A stretch of DNA of 64,000 bases from Vandiemenella viatica. Taxonomy: Eukaryota; Arthropoda; Insecta; Orthoptera; Morabidae. The stretch spans positions 128,634,036-128,698,035 of the forward strand of contig CM061921.1 of the NCBI GenBank assembly GCA_031002005.1. Reading direction: 5' to 3'. A model generated the notes under the pieces. That model did no database searches, had not been told where the DNA came from, and was given only the letters and a program-made list of their open reading frames with translations. Positions within the stretch are counted from its first letter, which is position 1; every line of letters starts with the position of its first letter. Shown piece after piece: positions 12,231 to 23,867 of the stretch. The translations under genes were made by a program, and so were the position numbers.

Positions 12231-12424
12231 GGTACACACTTTATCACTATTCTTGGCCGCCGCTGAAAAATTCTATCACTCTTTTCTTGCACAATCCTAC
12301 ATCAATGTCATCCCAGGAAACAGTAACGCAATACTAACGAGCCAGTATTGCGTTACTGTTTCTTAGGATGATAAGAGTGACAGAATTTTTCAGCGGCGGC
12401 CAAGAATAATGATGAAGTGTGTAC
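12231..12424. repeat. Near-perfect hairpin (inverted repeat with 8-nt loop)
   Basis: The left arm 12231-12335 and right arm 12344-12424 are reverse complements around an 8-base loop. The cores are CAGTAACGCAATACT / AGTATTGCGTTACTG, and the outer parts are CTTGGCCGCCGCTGAAAAAT and its complement. The left arm has ~20 extra bases (a bulge around 12285-12305). A transcript through here would fold into a ~80-bp duplex. It may be a foldback transposon tip or a recent inverted duplication. Confidence 0.85.
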
Positions 12425-12429
12425 CTGCT

Positions 12430-13600
12430 CTAGATCTTATCTTCCATTCGCGCGCTCCACCTGGTCCAACGTCTCATTCCAATCGATGTGCATATCATAT
12501 ATGCAAATACAAACAAGGTGCATTCACATATGATTTATCTGGCCATGTAACAACGGCTGACAAATTATTCACCAAGTATCACACTGACTTCCTATCTGCA
12601 TGAGAACTCAAATCAGAATGCCTGCTCCTTGCCTGCTTCGCAGATCTTGTGGCGGGGAACGGGGTATGCGGACTCAGAATGTCCTTGAGTAGCTTAGCCA
12701 CCTAATACCTGGCCATAGAAAACACTGTTAGGACTGGCTCCAACATGTCGGCCTGAATATAGTTATGATACCACTTTGTCCTACACATTGTTTTTTTTTC
12801 ACGTTTAATTGTTCACTGTTCACTTTCCACACACCTTTTAGATTCGTCTAATCGCTCAATCCCGATAGAAGTATTTCACTTACAATTAATTACATAAATT
12901 AGGTTTACATTTCCACATTCACACTGTGTTAGAACCTTTCATTTCTTTAACATTTAACAGTTTTTCTCAAATTTATATTTGCTGGAAACACATCTCAAAA
13001 TACGCAAAATCTGCTCTCTTTTCCCATGTCTCAGAGATCACATCCTATATGCTACATTCGTTCGAAACAGACACACTCATTACATTTAAAAGTACGAGGC
13101 AACGTAGTTTTTGGACTTGCTTTATTCTAATCCAATATTCACGTACCCTTACCCACCATCCTTTAATCTACGTAAAATTTAAACTTCATCTTACTTACGT
13201 ATCCATCATCATTATACCTTATTAATCAATAGTCTGCCATACCCGTAACATCAACTGAAATTTGTTTCTAAGTCCTTATATTCTCACGTATCATGATATT
13301 AATCATTATTGGTGGTCGTGAAAATTTTTGTTTCATAGTGTGCTAATTTTCGATCTGGTTGAAGATTTTGACTGAGTGTTTTAAATCCCTTTTATATAAA
13401 CTTAGTATCTATCATTTGATTCAAAGTGAATCTTTCCGATATCTTATTTTTTTAAAAATGAGTTAAATTTAAAATAATACTTCAAATGTCCTTACCTTTT
13501 AAAATTTAAATTACCTCACGATGGTATTTCTTTAAATTCCACGTGTTATGCACGCCTATATTCCTATTACCATTTTTTAATAGGTACGCATTTGGGGCAA
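12430..13600. other. AT-rich interval, nothing supportable
   Basis: There are only short frames (for example 12926-13225, 99 codons, hydrophobic and low complexity). No domain motif is recognised. The segment next to 13600 lies downstream of an integrase end on the minus strand and may be decayed 3' pol/LTR sequence. Confidence 0.35.
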
Positions 13601-13613
13601 TTATTAGCTCCAC

Positions 13614-13910
13614 TCAGAATGGACCACAAAATATGTGAAAGAACTTCGATATTTGTTTCTTTTCAGAATCTGATGGTTTTGGATTCTTTAATAATACCAA
13701 ATGTCCGACTTCAAATGACTGGATTTTAATTTTGTTCATTCTCTCTTCCCGACGTCTTGCCTTTTCAAGCAGGTGTTCGCTTGCCTTTCTCATTCTTTCT
13801 TCTAAGTCATTAGTTATACCAGAATCAGGTTGATTTATGATATGTGCCGTTAGTGGCATGAACTCTTGAGCGAAATGTAAATCAATGGGCCAGCATCCAG
13901 TTGAACAATG
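13614..13910 (-). mobile_element. Gypsy-like integrase C-terminal fragment
   Basis: The minus strand encodes DLHFAQEFMPLT, then a charged helix (LEERMRKASEHLLEKARRRE), then FEVGHLVLLKNPKPSDSEKK and FFHIFCGPF. This matches the end of a Gypsy-type integrase: the substrate-adjacent helix, the (K)xGDLVL-like beta strand and the GPF/Y module that closes the protein. It is on the same strand as the pol relic at 7.5-9.3 kb, but the gene order shows it must come from a different copy. No flanking LTR is identified. Confidence 0.75.
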
Positions 13911-13959
13911 GAAGGTGTGGTTATCAACTGATCATATTCTCTTCATTGCTTTCTCTGAT

Positions 13960-14645
13960 GGCTTCTTCCTCAGTTTGAGTCTCTAGAGATACCAGTAACA
14001 CCCCATTTTCCATCTTTTTGTGTCGATCCCCAGTGCTCGGCTGTTTCTTGTCTGTGGTGACGTTTCTGAATGTTCTCGTCTGTCTCTAATGTCCCTGCTG
14101 ATCTGACGTCTCTTGCCTGCTTCACTTTTTTCTCCTCCTGCTTTTTCCTCATCTGGCACAGCCTATCATGTGAGGGTGCTCACCACTGTAGTTTGCGCAT
14201 TTGCGGGTTTCCCTTTGACATTCTGATATTTATGTTATTTACCATATTTTGTGCATCTTTCCTTTGCAGTTATTTGCCACTTGCTCTATTCTCTGTAATT
14301 TATAACATCGTGTTACCTGGTACATATACGTTGCCACCTTGAATCTGAAGTAGCATTTTTCGAAAGTTATCAGACTGTTGTTAGTGGCGTTGTCAACGTC
14401 TTTCCATCCACTTGTGTATTCTTAGTGAAAAGCCTTACATCGATAACTGGTGCCTCTGATTTAGCATATATGTTTATCTCCTCTTCTCATAAGTCCAGTG
14501 GTATTGATTTGACCACTCCTCTGCAATTCACCCTATCAGCTGGAACGAACGCCTTTAAGCGCATCGACTGTAAAAGGATGTGGTTAAGTATGAATTTATT
14601 GGCTAGTTCTGCTTCTGTGAATTCCTTGGTGTATTATGACAAAGT
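13960..14645 (-). pseudogene. I-group LINE ORF1, C-terminal half (split copy)
   Basis: Minus-strand frames from 14640 give FTEAELANKFILNHILL, RLKAFVPADRVNCRGVVKSI and RLFTKNTQVD. Near 14310-14160 comes a decayed zinc-knuckle region (VTRCYKLQRIEQVANNC ... KCANYSGEHPH). These align block by block with ORF1 of the LINE at 46.3-49.7 kb (SKAETANIF..., KAYIPASRVECKGV..., RIFTKNIRLD, VTQCFKFQRYGHISNNC). The N-terminal half of the same ORF1 lies at 15945-16660, so a ~1.3-kb segment interrupts the gene. Several stops and frameshifts make it non-functional. Confidence 0.7.
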
Positions 14646-14655
14646 CATTCCACAA

Positions 14656-15915
14656 TGAATATTAATATAGTCATAATTAATATTCAAATTTTATTATATT
14701 TGTTTATTTAAAATGTAAATTATATTGCTAATTCATACTAAATAATTATGTATTAAGCCTGGGCGGCCAAATTTATTATTATATAATTTAATTCATTGCA
14801 AAATTGCTGATAAGAAAGTATTAAATGTGGAAAATTGTCGGAACTGCAATTTTAAGCGTCCAGATAGCCGGACAGTGCCGAGCACTTGGCGACAACCAGG
14901 CGCCCCGCACACAATGGACCAGGCAGTGAAGGACGCTTAAATGCCGTTAAGTTGTGAGGGCGACGGCCCTAGCTCTCCGTTGAGGGGTGCAAGGTCAGGG
15001 AAAATGTGCGCGAAACGAGCAACGAATGCTAGCTATGGTACGAAACACGTGATTGTTGGCTACGTCGTTTCACCAATCGTGCATGGCTACAGGGTCTACA
15101 TTTGTTAATCAAAGGCTTCTATTGCATGTACGGAGAGAGGGAAGCTGGCTTTCCGTGGCGGGAGAAGAGGACGCCAGGAGAGATGACTTGCTGTTCAGAC
15201 GAGCTGGATTGTGGACGTGTCATCCGACATATTCTCCTAGCTGTTGGTCCATGGTTGGAGCTAGAGGCTTTCTGGCTCAAATGTTGTTGTAAACAGAGTG
15301 TCTCACCTGATAGAGACCAACAGCAGATGCACTAGCGCGGATGGGTCCGTGAATTTGCATCCAATTGTGACACAGCGTATCACACTTCGTCAAGCAGATG
15401 CGGCCACGGTAAAGTACCAACGCTAAGGTCAATGGTTCCATAGACTTTTAACGAGGCTTGCTAACCCGTAAGCGACTCCCGAGATTAGATTCTCCGCTCT
15501 CATCACGATTTACTGAGCTAACCAACTTTCCATCTTCATTAACTTGGAACTTTTTAAGCATCTTGCTCATTGTAATTAATTAAAATGATGCTTTTCATTT
15601 CAAATGGCACCCCTGGTTTTTTGTAAATGTTAACTTTAATTTGTTGGCCTGCGACGCCACTTTATTGTATATTAACTTTGCAAAATCTTTGAAATATTTA
15701 AAATCTCTTTATATTTGCATTTAACCGGCAAATTGTAAACGCCGGGTATTTCTTGATTATTTTATTTGAATATATTGTGTAACGTAACGTTAAAATGCCC
15801 GGCCTTGTATAAGCCAGAAGACAGAATAAACTGAATATTTTTTGTGTAACTTAAAATTCTTGCAGCATTCAAGATTCTAGTTCACCAATTAACCAAATTA
15901 GAAAATTAATATTCA
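14656..15915 (+). mobile_element. Candidate solo LTR (or LTR-like insertion) inside a LINE ORF1
   Basis: The 1260-bp segment starts TGAATATTAAT and ends ATTAATATTCA, an 11-bp perfect inverted repeat with the TG...CA ends typical of LTRs. Near its right end are a TATA-like TTGTATAAG (about 15807-15815) and an AATAAA signal (about 15824), the spacing expected of a U3-R boundary on the plus strand. It lies between the two halves of a LINE ORF1. Against this, the immediate flanks show no matching 4-6-bp target duplication, and a few tens of non-ORF bases lie on each side. Internal retroelement sequence is absent. Confidence 0.5.
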
Positions 15916-15944
15916 TTTTTCTGATAAAATTTCTACGTGATGGT

Positions 15945-16660
15945 ACCCCTCCCCCCCCCCCTCTCACTTGCAACTGCTAATACAATGGCCATTCTATTCT
16001 TGCCTTGTTGGTATATTCGTATAAGTCCGGCAACCTTATTGTAGAATACCTTCCCTTGCAGTACTGGGTGTTCCATATTTTCTTCCCCAGTTTGCTCTAT
16101 AGTCACTATGAATGGGCCATCTGAGTGTGCTTTTCTACAGTCTGGTGCGTTGAATATACATAATTTGTTGTCTTTAGTTGTTTGAAAGGGTTTCCAAGGG
16201 TGGTAGGCTTTCTTCTCATTGTATTCCCTGTCCTTTCCTTCAAATTGGGGCGTTTGATGTACTTGGAGCATACTCTTCTGTTTGCAACCCTGATCTTTGT
16301 TCTTGTTTCTAGCCATCGCCAGTAAAATTAATTCTTCTTTGCTTGTTTTTCAAGTTTATTTTCTCTCTGTCGCTTCCTCCTAAGGTTGCATGTTTCCTCT
16401 TCCTCACTATCTTCCTCTTGTTCTCCTATTTCTTCTGAATGAGCTCCGCCATGTCTTCTTCGTTTTGGTATATAAAAGCTTCCTTGTTGTCCTCTACGTT
16501 TTGGAAGCCCGTTCCCCTGCTAGCCTCATCCATCTCGTCTCACTTGAGTCATCAGATGTTATCTACACCCAAAGGTCGTTAATTGTAAACTTTAGTACGT
16601 ATATGGACAATAGCACGCTCCCTTCTTTGTTATTAAGTTTTGTCCCTGGTTGACATTTAT
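15945..16660 (-). pseudogene. I-group LINE ORF1, N-terminal half (split copy)
   Basis: The minus-strand frame 16316-15933 contains GPFIVTIEQTGEENMEHPVL and GKVFYNKVAGLIRIYQQGKN. Upstream, in another frame, is EEEETCNLRRKRQREN. Both match the N-terminal half of ORF1 in the LINE at 46.3-49.7 kb (VVTIEQKMNG..., GKMFYNMVDGLQSIDQQG, EEEGKYNLRKK). The frame collapses at a C-rich run (15947-15962). The remainder of the ORF resumes at 14640. Sequence up to about 16800 may be its 5' UTR. Confidence 0.7.
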
Positions 16661-16916
16661 TACTACTAACAGAGTTAGCCGCTGCCTCGCCTCTCCGACC
16701 GCTTTCTTCCGCTTTCACTCGAGTGTGTAAACACAGCACTGTTTCCTTGAAGTTCCGTCTTCCACGAAAGCTTCAGCTCAACTCAATTAAAAGCACCTTA
16801 AAAAAAGGACATTAGGCCTTTTAGCCATTCAGCAAGCATCTTGTGTGTTTCATTTTTCTGGTGTTGTTGATAGTTACAAGTGAAAGGACAAACACAACAC
16901 TTAATTAAAACCACCC

Positions 16917-16992
16917 ATGCTAAGCCGGACTCGAACCGGTGACCTCTGCAACGCGAAGTCAGCTCTCTAGCCCCGCGCTACCGAGGCCGGCA
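16917..16992 (-). mobile_element. tRNA-like SINE head
   Basis: On the minus strand CGGTAGCGCGGGGCTAGAGA serves as an A-box-like region. GGTTCGAGTCC is a perfect B box, spaced as in a tRNA. It is followed by non-tRNA sequence rather than an acceptor stem, so it is read as a SINE rather than a tRNA gene. Confidence 0.55.
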
Positions 16993-17206
16993 ATTAGAAG
17001 CACTTAGTAGTGCTACTATCGGCCACGGGGAGCGCTGATGGCGTAAGACAGTACTTGCATTTCGCATTATTTATGTGGTTAATTTTTAAAGGTATCAAGG
17101 TTTTATTACTGACAGATAGCTCGTGATTAGTATAATAAAATTATTAAATAAGTAGCATGTTTGGTGAAAAACAAAATAATCATATTTGTTATAAGTATCT
17201 ATGATA

Positions 17207-17227
17207 CAAAAAAAAAAAAAAAAAAAA
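17207..17227 (+). repeat. Poly(A) tract
   Basis: A run of about 21 A. It may be the 3' tail of a plus-strand retrosequence, but no body could be assigned upstream. Confidence 0.8.
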
Positions 17228-17243
17228 TGAGAAAGGCAGCTTG

Positions 17244-17440
17244 GAATAGGAGTTTTGGCTGAGAGGATGTATGCTGTTGCAATTATGCGGATTGACGATT
17301 TGATGAAAACAAAATGTGGTTTAAATATCTAGATGTGAATCATGTAGTAGGAGTTTTCTGAGAGCACGTACGTTGTTGCAATTACGTGGATTATTTTATG
17401 AAGTAAAAATGTTTTTTTAAATATTTAATGGTGAAAAGAG
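17244..17440. repeat. Tandem duplication, ~100-bp unit
   Basis: The two units share TAGGAGTTTT...CTGAGAG, GTTGTTGCAATTA(C/T)G(T/C)GGATT and TTTAAATAT. A weaker third copy (GGTTTTCTGCGAACTTGCAA ... GTAGATTATT) lies near 17540-17590. No coding content. Confidence 0.7.
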
Positions 17441-17444
17441 GAAA

Positions 17445-18354
17445 GTATTAAGGTGCATGGAAGTTTGAGGGGTACATAAGGATTAAACTATATTAAAGAT
17501 AAGAATGTTGAAACATCTTTATTTGTAGAAAAAGTGTTTTGTGGTTTTCTGCGAACTTGCAATCTTTGATTAAACGTAGATTATTATTTGCATCGCTAGT
17601 CAAGTGATGATTTTCCATTGAACAGTTGGAATAAAAAATGTAATTTGACAACAGAAGTTTACATTATTTGTAGAACTTAAGCAGAGGGGAAAAAAGGAAG
17701 CTAGTAATACAAAAATAACTAGCTTTTGGACAACCGAACATAGAGACTGAATTTAAAACAGGACTTTCACATTATATATATATATATATCCCACAAAAAC
17801 AATACTTTAAAAATGGGCCAAGTCTCGTGTTCATGTAGTGACAAAAAGTTATGAGATCTTCTTTTTAGCCAAGTATACACTTTACAGTGCGTATTCACAT
17901 CACTTTGTGAAACAGAATGGTTTCTCCCGGTGTCATAGATCGTGTATTTAGGATAAAAAATCTGATGATTTGGCCATTATGCACGTCATCATTTTTACTG
18001 AAATTGAAGGTATAATATATACTCGTCAAATTCGAAAAAGAAACGAGAGAAATCTTGGATTTTCCGTATTTATAAGTTTGATAAAGCAACACATTCATGG
18101 TTAACTGAAACATGGGGAAATTGTTTTTGTGGGATCTCATTTTTTTTGTAAGTTTATCGCTTATTCTCTCTGTATCGCCGTTCAAATGTAATGATTTCAT
18201 TTCAAAATCGATGAATAAGAACATTTCAGAATTGAAGACATCAATAAACGTTACCAACCCACTCTCTTAAAACAATGGGTGTGCGCCGTACCCGAGCAAT
18301 TGCCACTAGTTTCACTACCAATATAAACAAAATAGTATTAAATTCCAAACTATG
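17445..18354. other. AT-rich interval with an unassigned 120-codon frame
   Basis: This stretch includes a short TA microsatellite near 17776-17790 and one minus-strand open frame, 18257-17895. That frame is rich in Phe, Lys, Asn and Ser and has no recognised motif. I do not call it a gene; frames of this length arise by chance in AT-rich DNA. It lies just inside the right arm of the long inverted repeat. Confidence 0.35.
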
Positions 18355-18489
18355 CATAGGAACAAAGTAAAATTTAAGATATTAGTTAAAATTGCTGATC
18401 TCTATGCATTAAAAAATTCTCAGGCATATAGCTTCAACCGGAGCCCCAAATATGTGACAGAATGTTTCATGTTTGGGATTGTAACTAAC

Positions 18490-19081
18490 TAAATATGGTG
18501 AAAATCTCCAGTATTAGACTTTTGATGTCGGGGTGTCGCGCCGAAATAAAATTTTGAACTTCAATAACTTCCAACGTAAGAAAATGAAAGAAGTAAAATT
18601 TAACACATTAGTTAAAATAGTAGCTCACTCCACGTGAAAATCTGAGGTATATAAAGTCATTAGGGTAGAAAGCGATTTCACGTTAGGGGTAGGTAAGGGG
18701 GTAGGTATATGGAAATTCACAAGTTTCAGACTTTTCTTATAATATGTGGGTAAAATGTTATCTGTGTACAAAATTTCAGCTTTCTAGGGCTGCGGGAAGT
18801 GCCTTAGAATTTTGTTGATCATCAGTCAGTCAGTGAGTGAGGAGTCAAAATCGTTGAAGTTTGTATCCGAATAACATCCAACCTATTAACAGTAACAAAA
18901 AAAAATTAGTACGTTTTCTGAGATTGCTGATATCTGTGCATACCATAAATTTGAGACATGTAGCATGAACACGACCGAAGAAATTGGGATTCAAAAATAG
19001 CTCGAATCGCTTCGAGAAAAGGGTAAGCAGTGCCGCCGTTGACTCGACTTGGCGGGTGCACTGCCGTGCACCCAAATATAT
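18490..19081 (-). repeat. Long inverted repeat, right arm
   Basis: This is the reverse complement of the left arm at 10289-10965. Shared blocks include CTAAGGCACTTCC, CCGCCGTTGACTCGACTTGG and the outer tip GTGCACTGCCGTGCACCC. The match stops sharply at both outer ends (10289 and 19081). A block AAGTAAAATTTAA...TTAGTTAAAAT seen near 18590 recurs inward near 18368, outside the matched arm. No target-site duplication is evident next to the tips. Confidence 0.8.
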
Positions 19082-19097
19082 AAATTTGATGTTGAAA

Positions 19098-19265
19098 TAA
19101 CTGATATCCGACTCATGGCCTTTTCAAGGCATTTGCCTTTATTGATTTCGGGAAACCATAGAAAAATAAATCAGGATGTCCAGATCGGTAATCGAACCCG
19201 CACCCTTCATAATTGCAGGCCCGAGCGTTAACCTGCTGGATTATGGCGGAACGGAGAGGATTCCT
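19098..19265 (-). mobile_element. tRNA-derived SINE
   Basis: On the minus strand a tRNA-like head (GGTTAACGCTCGGGCCTGCA, then a B box GGTTCGATTACC) is followed by the SINE body. The body contains CATCCTGATTT, CTATGGTTTCCCGAAATCA and AAGGCAAATGCC. The same body follows the tRNA heads at 30967-31191 and 38020-38260, so these form one family. Confidence 0.75.
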
Positions 19266-19956
19266 CGAGGCAGTCACAGGAGGCCAGTATTCAGACATCA
19301 CATTGCTGTTGGATTTACAAAGCTTCTCTAAAGTATCTGGAGCTTCAATGTAAAATTCTCTGTTAAAAGGCTGCTATAAATTGTCTATGTAAATTTCACG
19401 AATAATTTACAAATATAAATCAATACATGCATCCTGGTCTTTAGTTCGTGGTTAACATACTGTGTTGAGAACGCCCAACCTCTAGACTGTACCTCCAATA
19501 GATTTTCTTATGCTCACGCATGTAGGTTACCTGAAATTATACGACATTTGAACAGTTTAAATCCTGAGGGAACTGTCTCAAGGACTGTGAGAGGTACAAT
19601 CAATCTGGTTCTGTGTTTCGGCAACGTGCGAGATGGGAAAAAAATACAACCCCTCAGGTACACTGGTATTATAATACTTTTTCCTTTCTTTTTTCCTAAG
19701 CAGAGTTTCCCCTTAAATTCATTTGCAGCCGTTGTAAAGTATATTTTGTGTCATTATTTTCTCGAAACAATTTGTCAGTGCGCATCAAGCATTCAATTAC
19801 AGCGTCAATAAATCTCATTGCTCTGTCATGACCTTTGTTAACAAGTACTTGTATGCAAGTTACTAAGTTTATCAACATGCAGGGACCAAATTTTTCTTAT
19901 TGATAGACAGCAAAATGTTTTCCCGTAATAAAAATCCAGTCGCCATACGATAACTG

Positions 19957-20103
19957 CAGGACCACATTTAGGCTTTGTGGGCCCCAAAAATTTGTGGACG
20001 ACCTTTTTTTTTAGCTCTGCTACTGACCCAGACGGGGGACCTGGAATTGTGGTGCGGGCCCCTAGGCTACAGCCTAGGTAGCCTATGCTTAAATGCGGCC
20101 TTG
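19957..20103. mobile_element. 147-bp hAT-type MITE with 8-bp target duplication
   Basis: The left end CAGGACCACATTTAGGC and the reverse complement of the right end CAAGGCCGCATTTAAGC form imperfect terminal inverted repeats starting with CA. The 8 bases on each side, GATAACTG (19949-19956) and GCTAACTG (20104-20111), match at 7 of 8 positions. This is the target duplication length typical of hAT elements. The interior is non-coding and includes GGGCCCC near both ends. It is a non-autonomous element. Confidence 0.75.
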
Positions 20104-20111
20104 GCTAACTG

Positions 20112-23100
20112 TTCACATTATCTGTAAGGTATAATTTCTTAATGTTTGATGACGCACTTTCTTACGATTTGATGTGTTCCTTTCGTTCCTGTGAAAGGAC
20201 GCCAACTAACGTTTAATCCCAGGACAAGTTTGCTGCGGTAACCGACCGGTTTTGCTCCCAACCAGTTGACCTGGTTTACGAATCCACAAGATCTGAATCA
20301 GTGGGGAATCTGGAATTGCCAATATTTTGTTCATGGTGTTACTATGTCACCACACTCATTAACGATATATTTCTCCTATCCATTAAATATCTCTGATATT
20401 TTATAATTTCTGCTCACGTATAAATAATAACTCGTTTCTGCAGTTAAAATTTTCTTTGTTTGCCATCTGGATTAAAATGGCTTCAAGGTTGGTCCATTTG
20501 ATTTTCACTGCATCAAAGTAGAAAGAAATAAGGTTATTGTGTGATAATGTCATTCCACTGCGGCTACTCATGTTTTCTCCGAACGTTGTTAGCCCACGAT
20601 TTTCCAAAAATAGATATTCAGTTATTGTGGTCTGGTTATTTGATTGCATTACCGAAGAAACAAAAATTGAATCTTTTACCCTTTGTCCTAAAGCGACAAG
20701 TGCTCGCACTCCGTAATTGAAACAACAAGTGAACTTCCATGTTACCACCGAGTATTACAGAACTGTCTATTTTCAAATCGGCTGCCGTTGTGTAGCAACG
20801 ACACGGAGTGGTGAATATTTTCATTGTTTGACTTTTGGTTACTGAACCGCGTAAGGTGTTACTGACCCTAGGCCAATACGCTTCCATAACCAAACTGACG
20901 GAAAAATTCTAAACTTTTGTCAGCTACTCTGCTCTTCATGAAAACGATTACAAAATTACTCGGCTTGGTAGTTTTTTTATAATAATGAATAAATTAAACA
21001 AGATTTGGGATAAAATTTCCCTTTTACTGTAAACCCATTTTATTGAAACGATAAGGAATCTTGTAATCGTGATCTATAGCGGGAAATTAAATAGTTTGTG
21101 AATGAATACAATTGTTCTCAGTATGTTTAGTGTATGAGCTCTTAATCGACAGTAGCAGCACGCCTCAAGGTGAAGTCAGACTTGCTGTCCTTGGTGAACC
21201 GTTAGTAACCGGACACATATGGTACGCTTACAGTGGTTCTTATTACAGTTTTCATCTAAAGAAACAAAAAATAATAACTGAGTATTTAAGGGCAAATATA
21301 GTGCTGCCCTGCCGTCTAGAAGGCAATTCCAAAGTAAATCGTTTAAATTGAGATAACAAGTAGGTTGTTACCTGAAAGAAAAATGCACGAAAGAATTTGG
21401 AAACATTTATTTTATTCCTGTTGTTCGGCAGGTGAAACTAGATAGTTTGGCTGAATATTTCGAAACGTGTTGCTTTTTACATCAGGTCGATTACTTATTC
21501 ACACAGTTATGTTTCTGGGAGGTGCGTGATACGTCGATTTTGAAAAACGTTTCTGTGGAATTGAAATATAGGTATGCGAAGAAGTCCTTAAAATATTTTG
21601 ATTCTTCGCCTCAAGTCAGTAGCCGGTACCTACATCAATTTTGATAACTTTTCATTATGGCGCATCGAGTCTACAAATAAATAATTTTAGAAAATTTTGT
21701 GGTGGCACTGCTTAAACTGACTTAGTGAAATTCTGTCGCTTCGTTACACGAATGGGCAGAAAATTATATATTTTAACCGTTGATGCTACAAAAATTCAGC
21801 AGATAAATCACTTTCACGAAAAATTCACTTATCGTTAGCGAAAAATTCTTACACATCTTTGGTAAGAAAGCTAAAGATATTAATTTTTAGATGTAACAAT
21901 TTCATCTGTTTGATTAATTTCGCAATGGATTAATGAATCAGTGTGAAACTATGGGACTAGGAGACAAATTAAAAATACTTTTATGGAAGTAAAAGGCATC
22001 AAATGTTTCTAACTTCAATAATTCATGATTTTTGTGTAAGTCAATAATTATTGAAGAATACATACGTATGTGAGAGTGCTGAATGTGTGTTTCTATTATT
22101 TATCTAAGTTGTAAGTCTTCTACTTTCCTTCTGAATCGTAATTGGACCGAGAAGAACAAATATATATGTACAGAAAACATCCAAATCCTCTCTATTTCTA
22201 ACTATACACTGTTCGGGGCAAATGTGTACTTGATTGATCAAACGAATGAGGGAATCAAGGAATCAATAACCAAATTCTTTAGCCACAAGGATTCCTCTAC
22301 TTTAAGCTTATGACAATAGTAACTATTTAACAGTATTTTGTATACAAATATATAAGTAAAACACATTTCAGCAACACGCCGGGAAAGCCTTCGTTAACAC
22401 GTTCATGCTGTTACAGTTGCTCCAGTTGCAACATACCTCGTTGGCGATTAACTTTCACAAGAACAATATCTGGAAGGAGAAAGTAGGTTGAAATGCCCCA
22501 ATACCATCAGCTTAAGAGAATAACATTTTATTCCTCTGAAACATTTTTCATTTTTGGAAACTGGATTTTATGATAGATTGTTGACACACCTTACTGAAAG
22601 CCATCTTCAGCAACGGCTGGAGGTACCATTAGCCATTGAGTAAAAACAAATAAAATGGAATTTACTTTGAAATCAAATCTCAAATGACTGATACATGTGA
22701 ATGGTATGCAAAAGAAATATACATACCAAATTATGACATCAGACATCGTCATCAACGATGCTGTGTCTTTAAACAATGAAAATTATCTTGGGTGCCATGA
22801 ATGGGACAAATATACCATTAAAAACATCTCAAAAGAGTCTTGGAAAGCTAGGTTGTTTCATAACATCTCGTACCGCCTTGGTAAATTATGCCTTAGCTCA
22901 CTAGGAGAGCTTCTCATTCTAGGGAAGCTTACAGGTCGCTATCTAGTTTCATGGAATGCACATACACTGAATTTGGTGATATAACACTTTACCGTAACAG
23001 TTGAAGTCTGGAAACCGGCGATGATTCTAGATGGTTTCACGGAATGGCACCAGCAATGAAGCTAAGCCCATATAGTGCGCACATCAGCACTACGGACTTC

Positions 23101-23860
23101 TTCGCCGTACGAAACTCGAACCAGCATCTGACTCAGAATGTCAGTAAGAATCAGAATCAGATCGTTGCATCTATCATCTCCCACGTAAATTTTAAATTCA
23201 CCTTCCCGATATAGAATTATAGTTATGTTTTCTCTGATATTCATTTTAATAGGCGAGTAGTTAGTCGTCCAGAGGTCACGTGATACTTCACTGATATTTT
23301 ATTCGTGGTCGCACATATTGCATGGGACCTACGATATTCGGTTCAGTCCGGAAACCTTCGGTGGGGAAAGTACAAACCGATGGACTCGCACATTCCAGTC
23401 AGCCGCAATGATCTGTTGTTGACCACGGTATCATATGGGCCCATTCAAGTCTCCAAAGACTGGAGGCTCGGGTAAAACGAACCCACCCCACTCTCTCTGT
23501 TGTGACGCTCTCGTGGCTACAGACTGCCACAGTTGACTAACGGTATCTACAGGTCATCAATCTGCCCATAGATACATTCTACAGAACTCAATATTCGCGA
23601 TATACAAAATGCTATTTTTCCATTGCATACTCATACATTATTATCACAGCCCTTCTTACAACCTTTCATATGTTACAAAAATATATAAAGAACAATCATC
23701 GCCCAAGATTTTATATATAATTAATTTAATACACGATCATTATCATAGTAAAGCATACCATGGAATTTGGCAACAAGCGTCACATTACAACTGATGCATA
23801 TCACTCATGATTCGGCGCTTTCATTATAACCACATGACTCTCGATATCTATATATATATA
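20112..23860. other. Long interval without a supportable gene
   Basis: Only short frames are present. The most notable are two overlapping minus-strand frames, 20893-20636 (85 codons) and 20748-20401 (115 codons). If joined by one frameshift near 20700 they would give ~165 codons with fairly mixed composition, but I recognise no domain. Other frames (21112-21351, 22083-22313, 22697-22984) look like chance. A TA microsatellite lies near 23850. Confidence 0.35.
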
Positions 23861-23867
23861 TTACACT

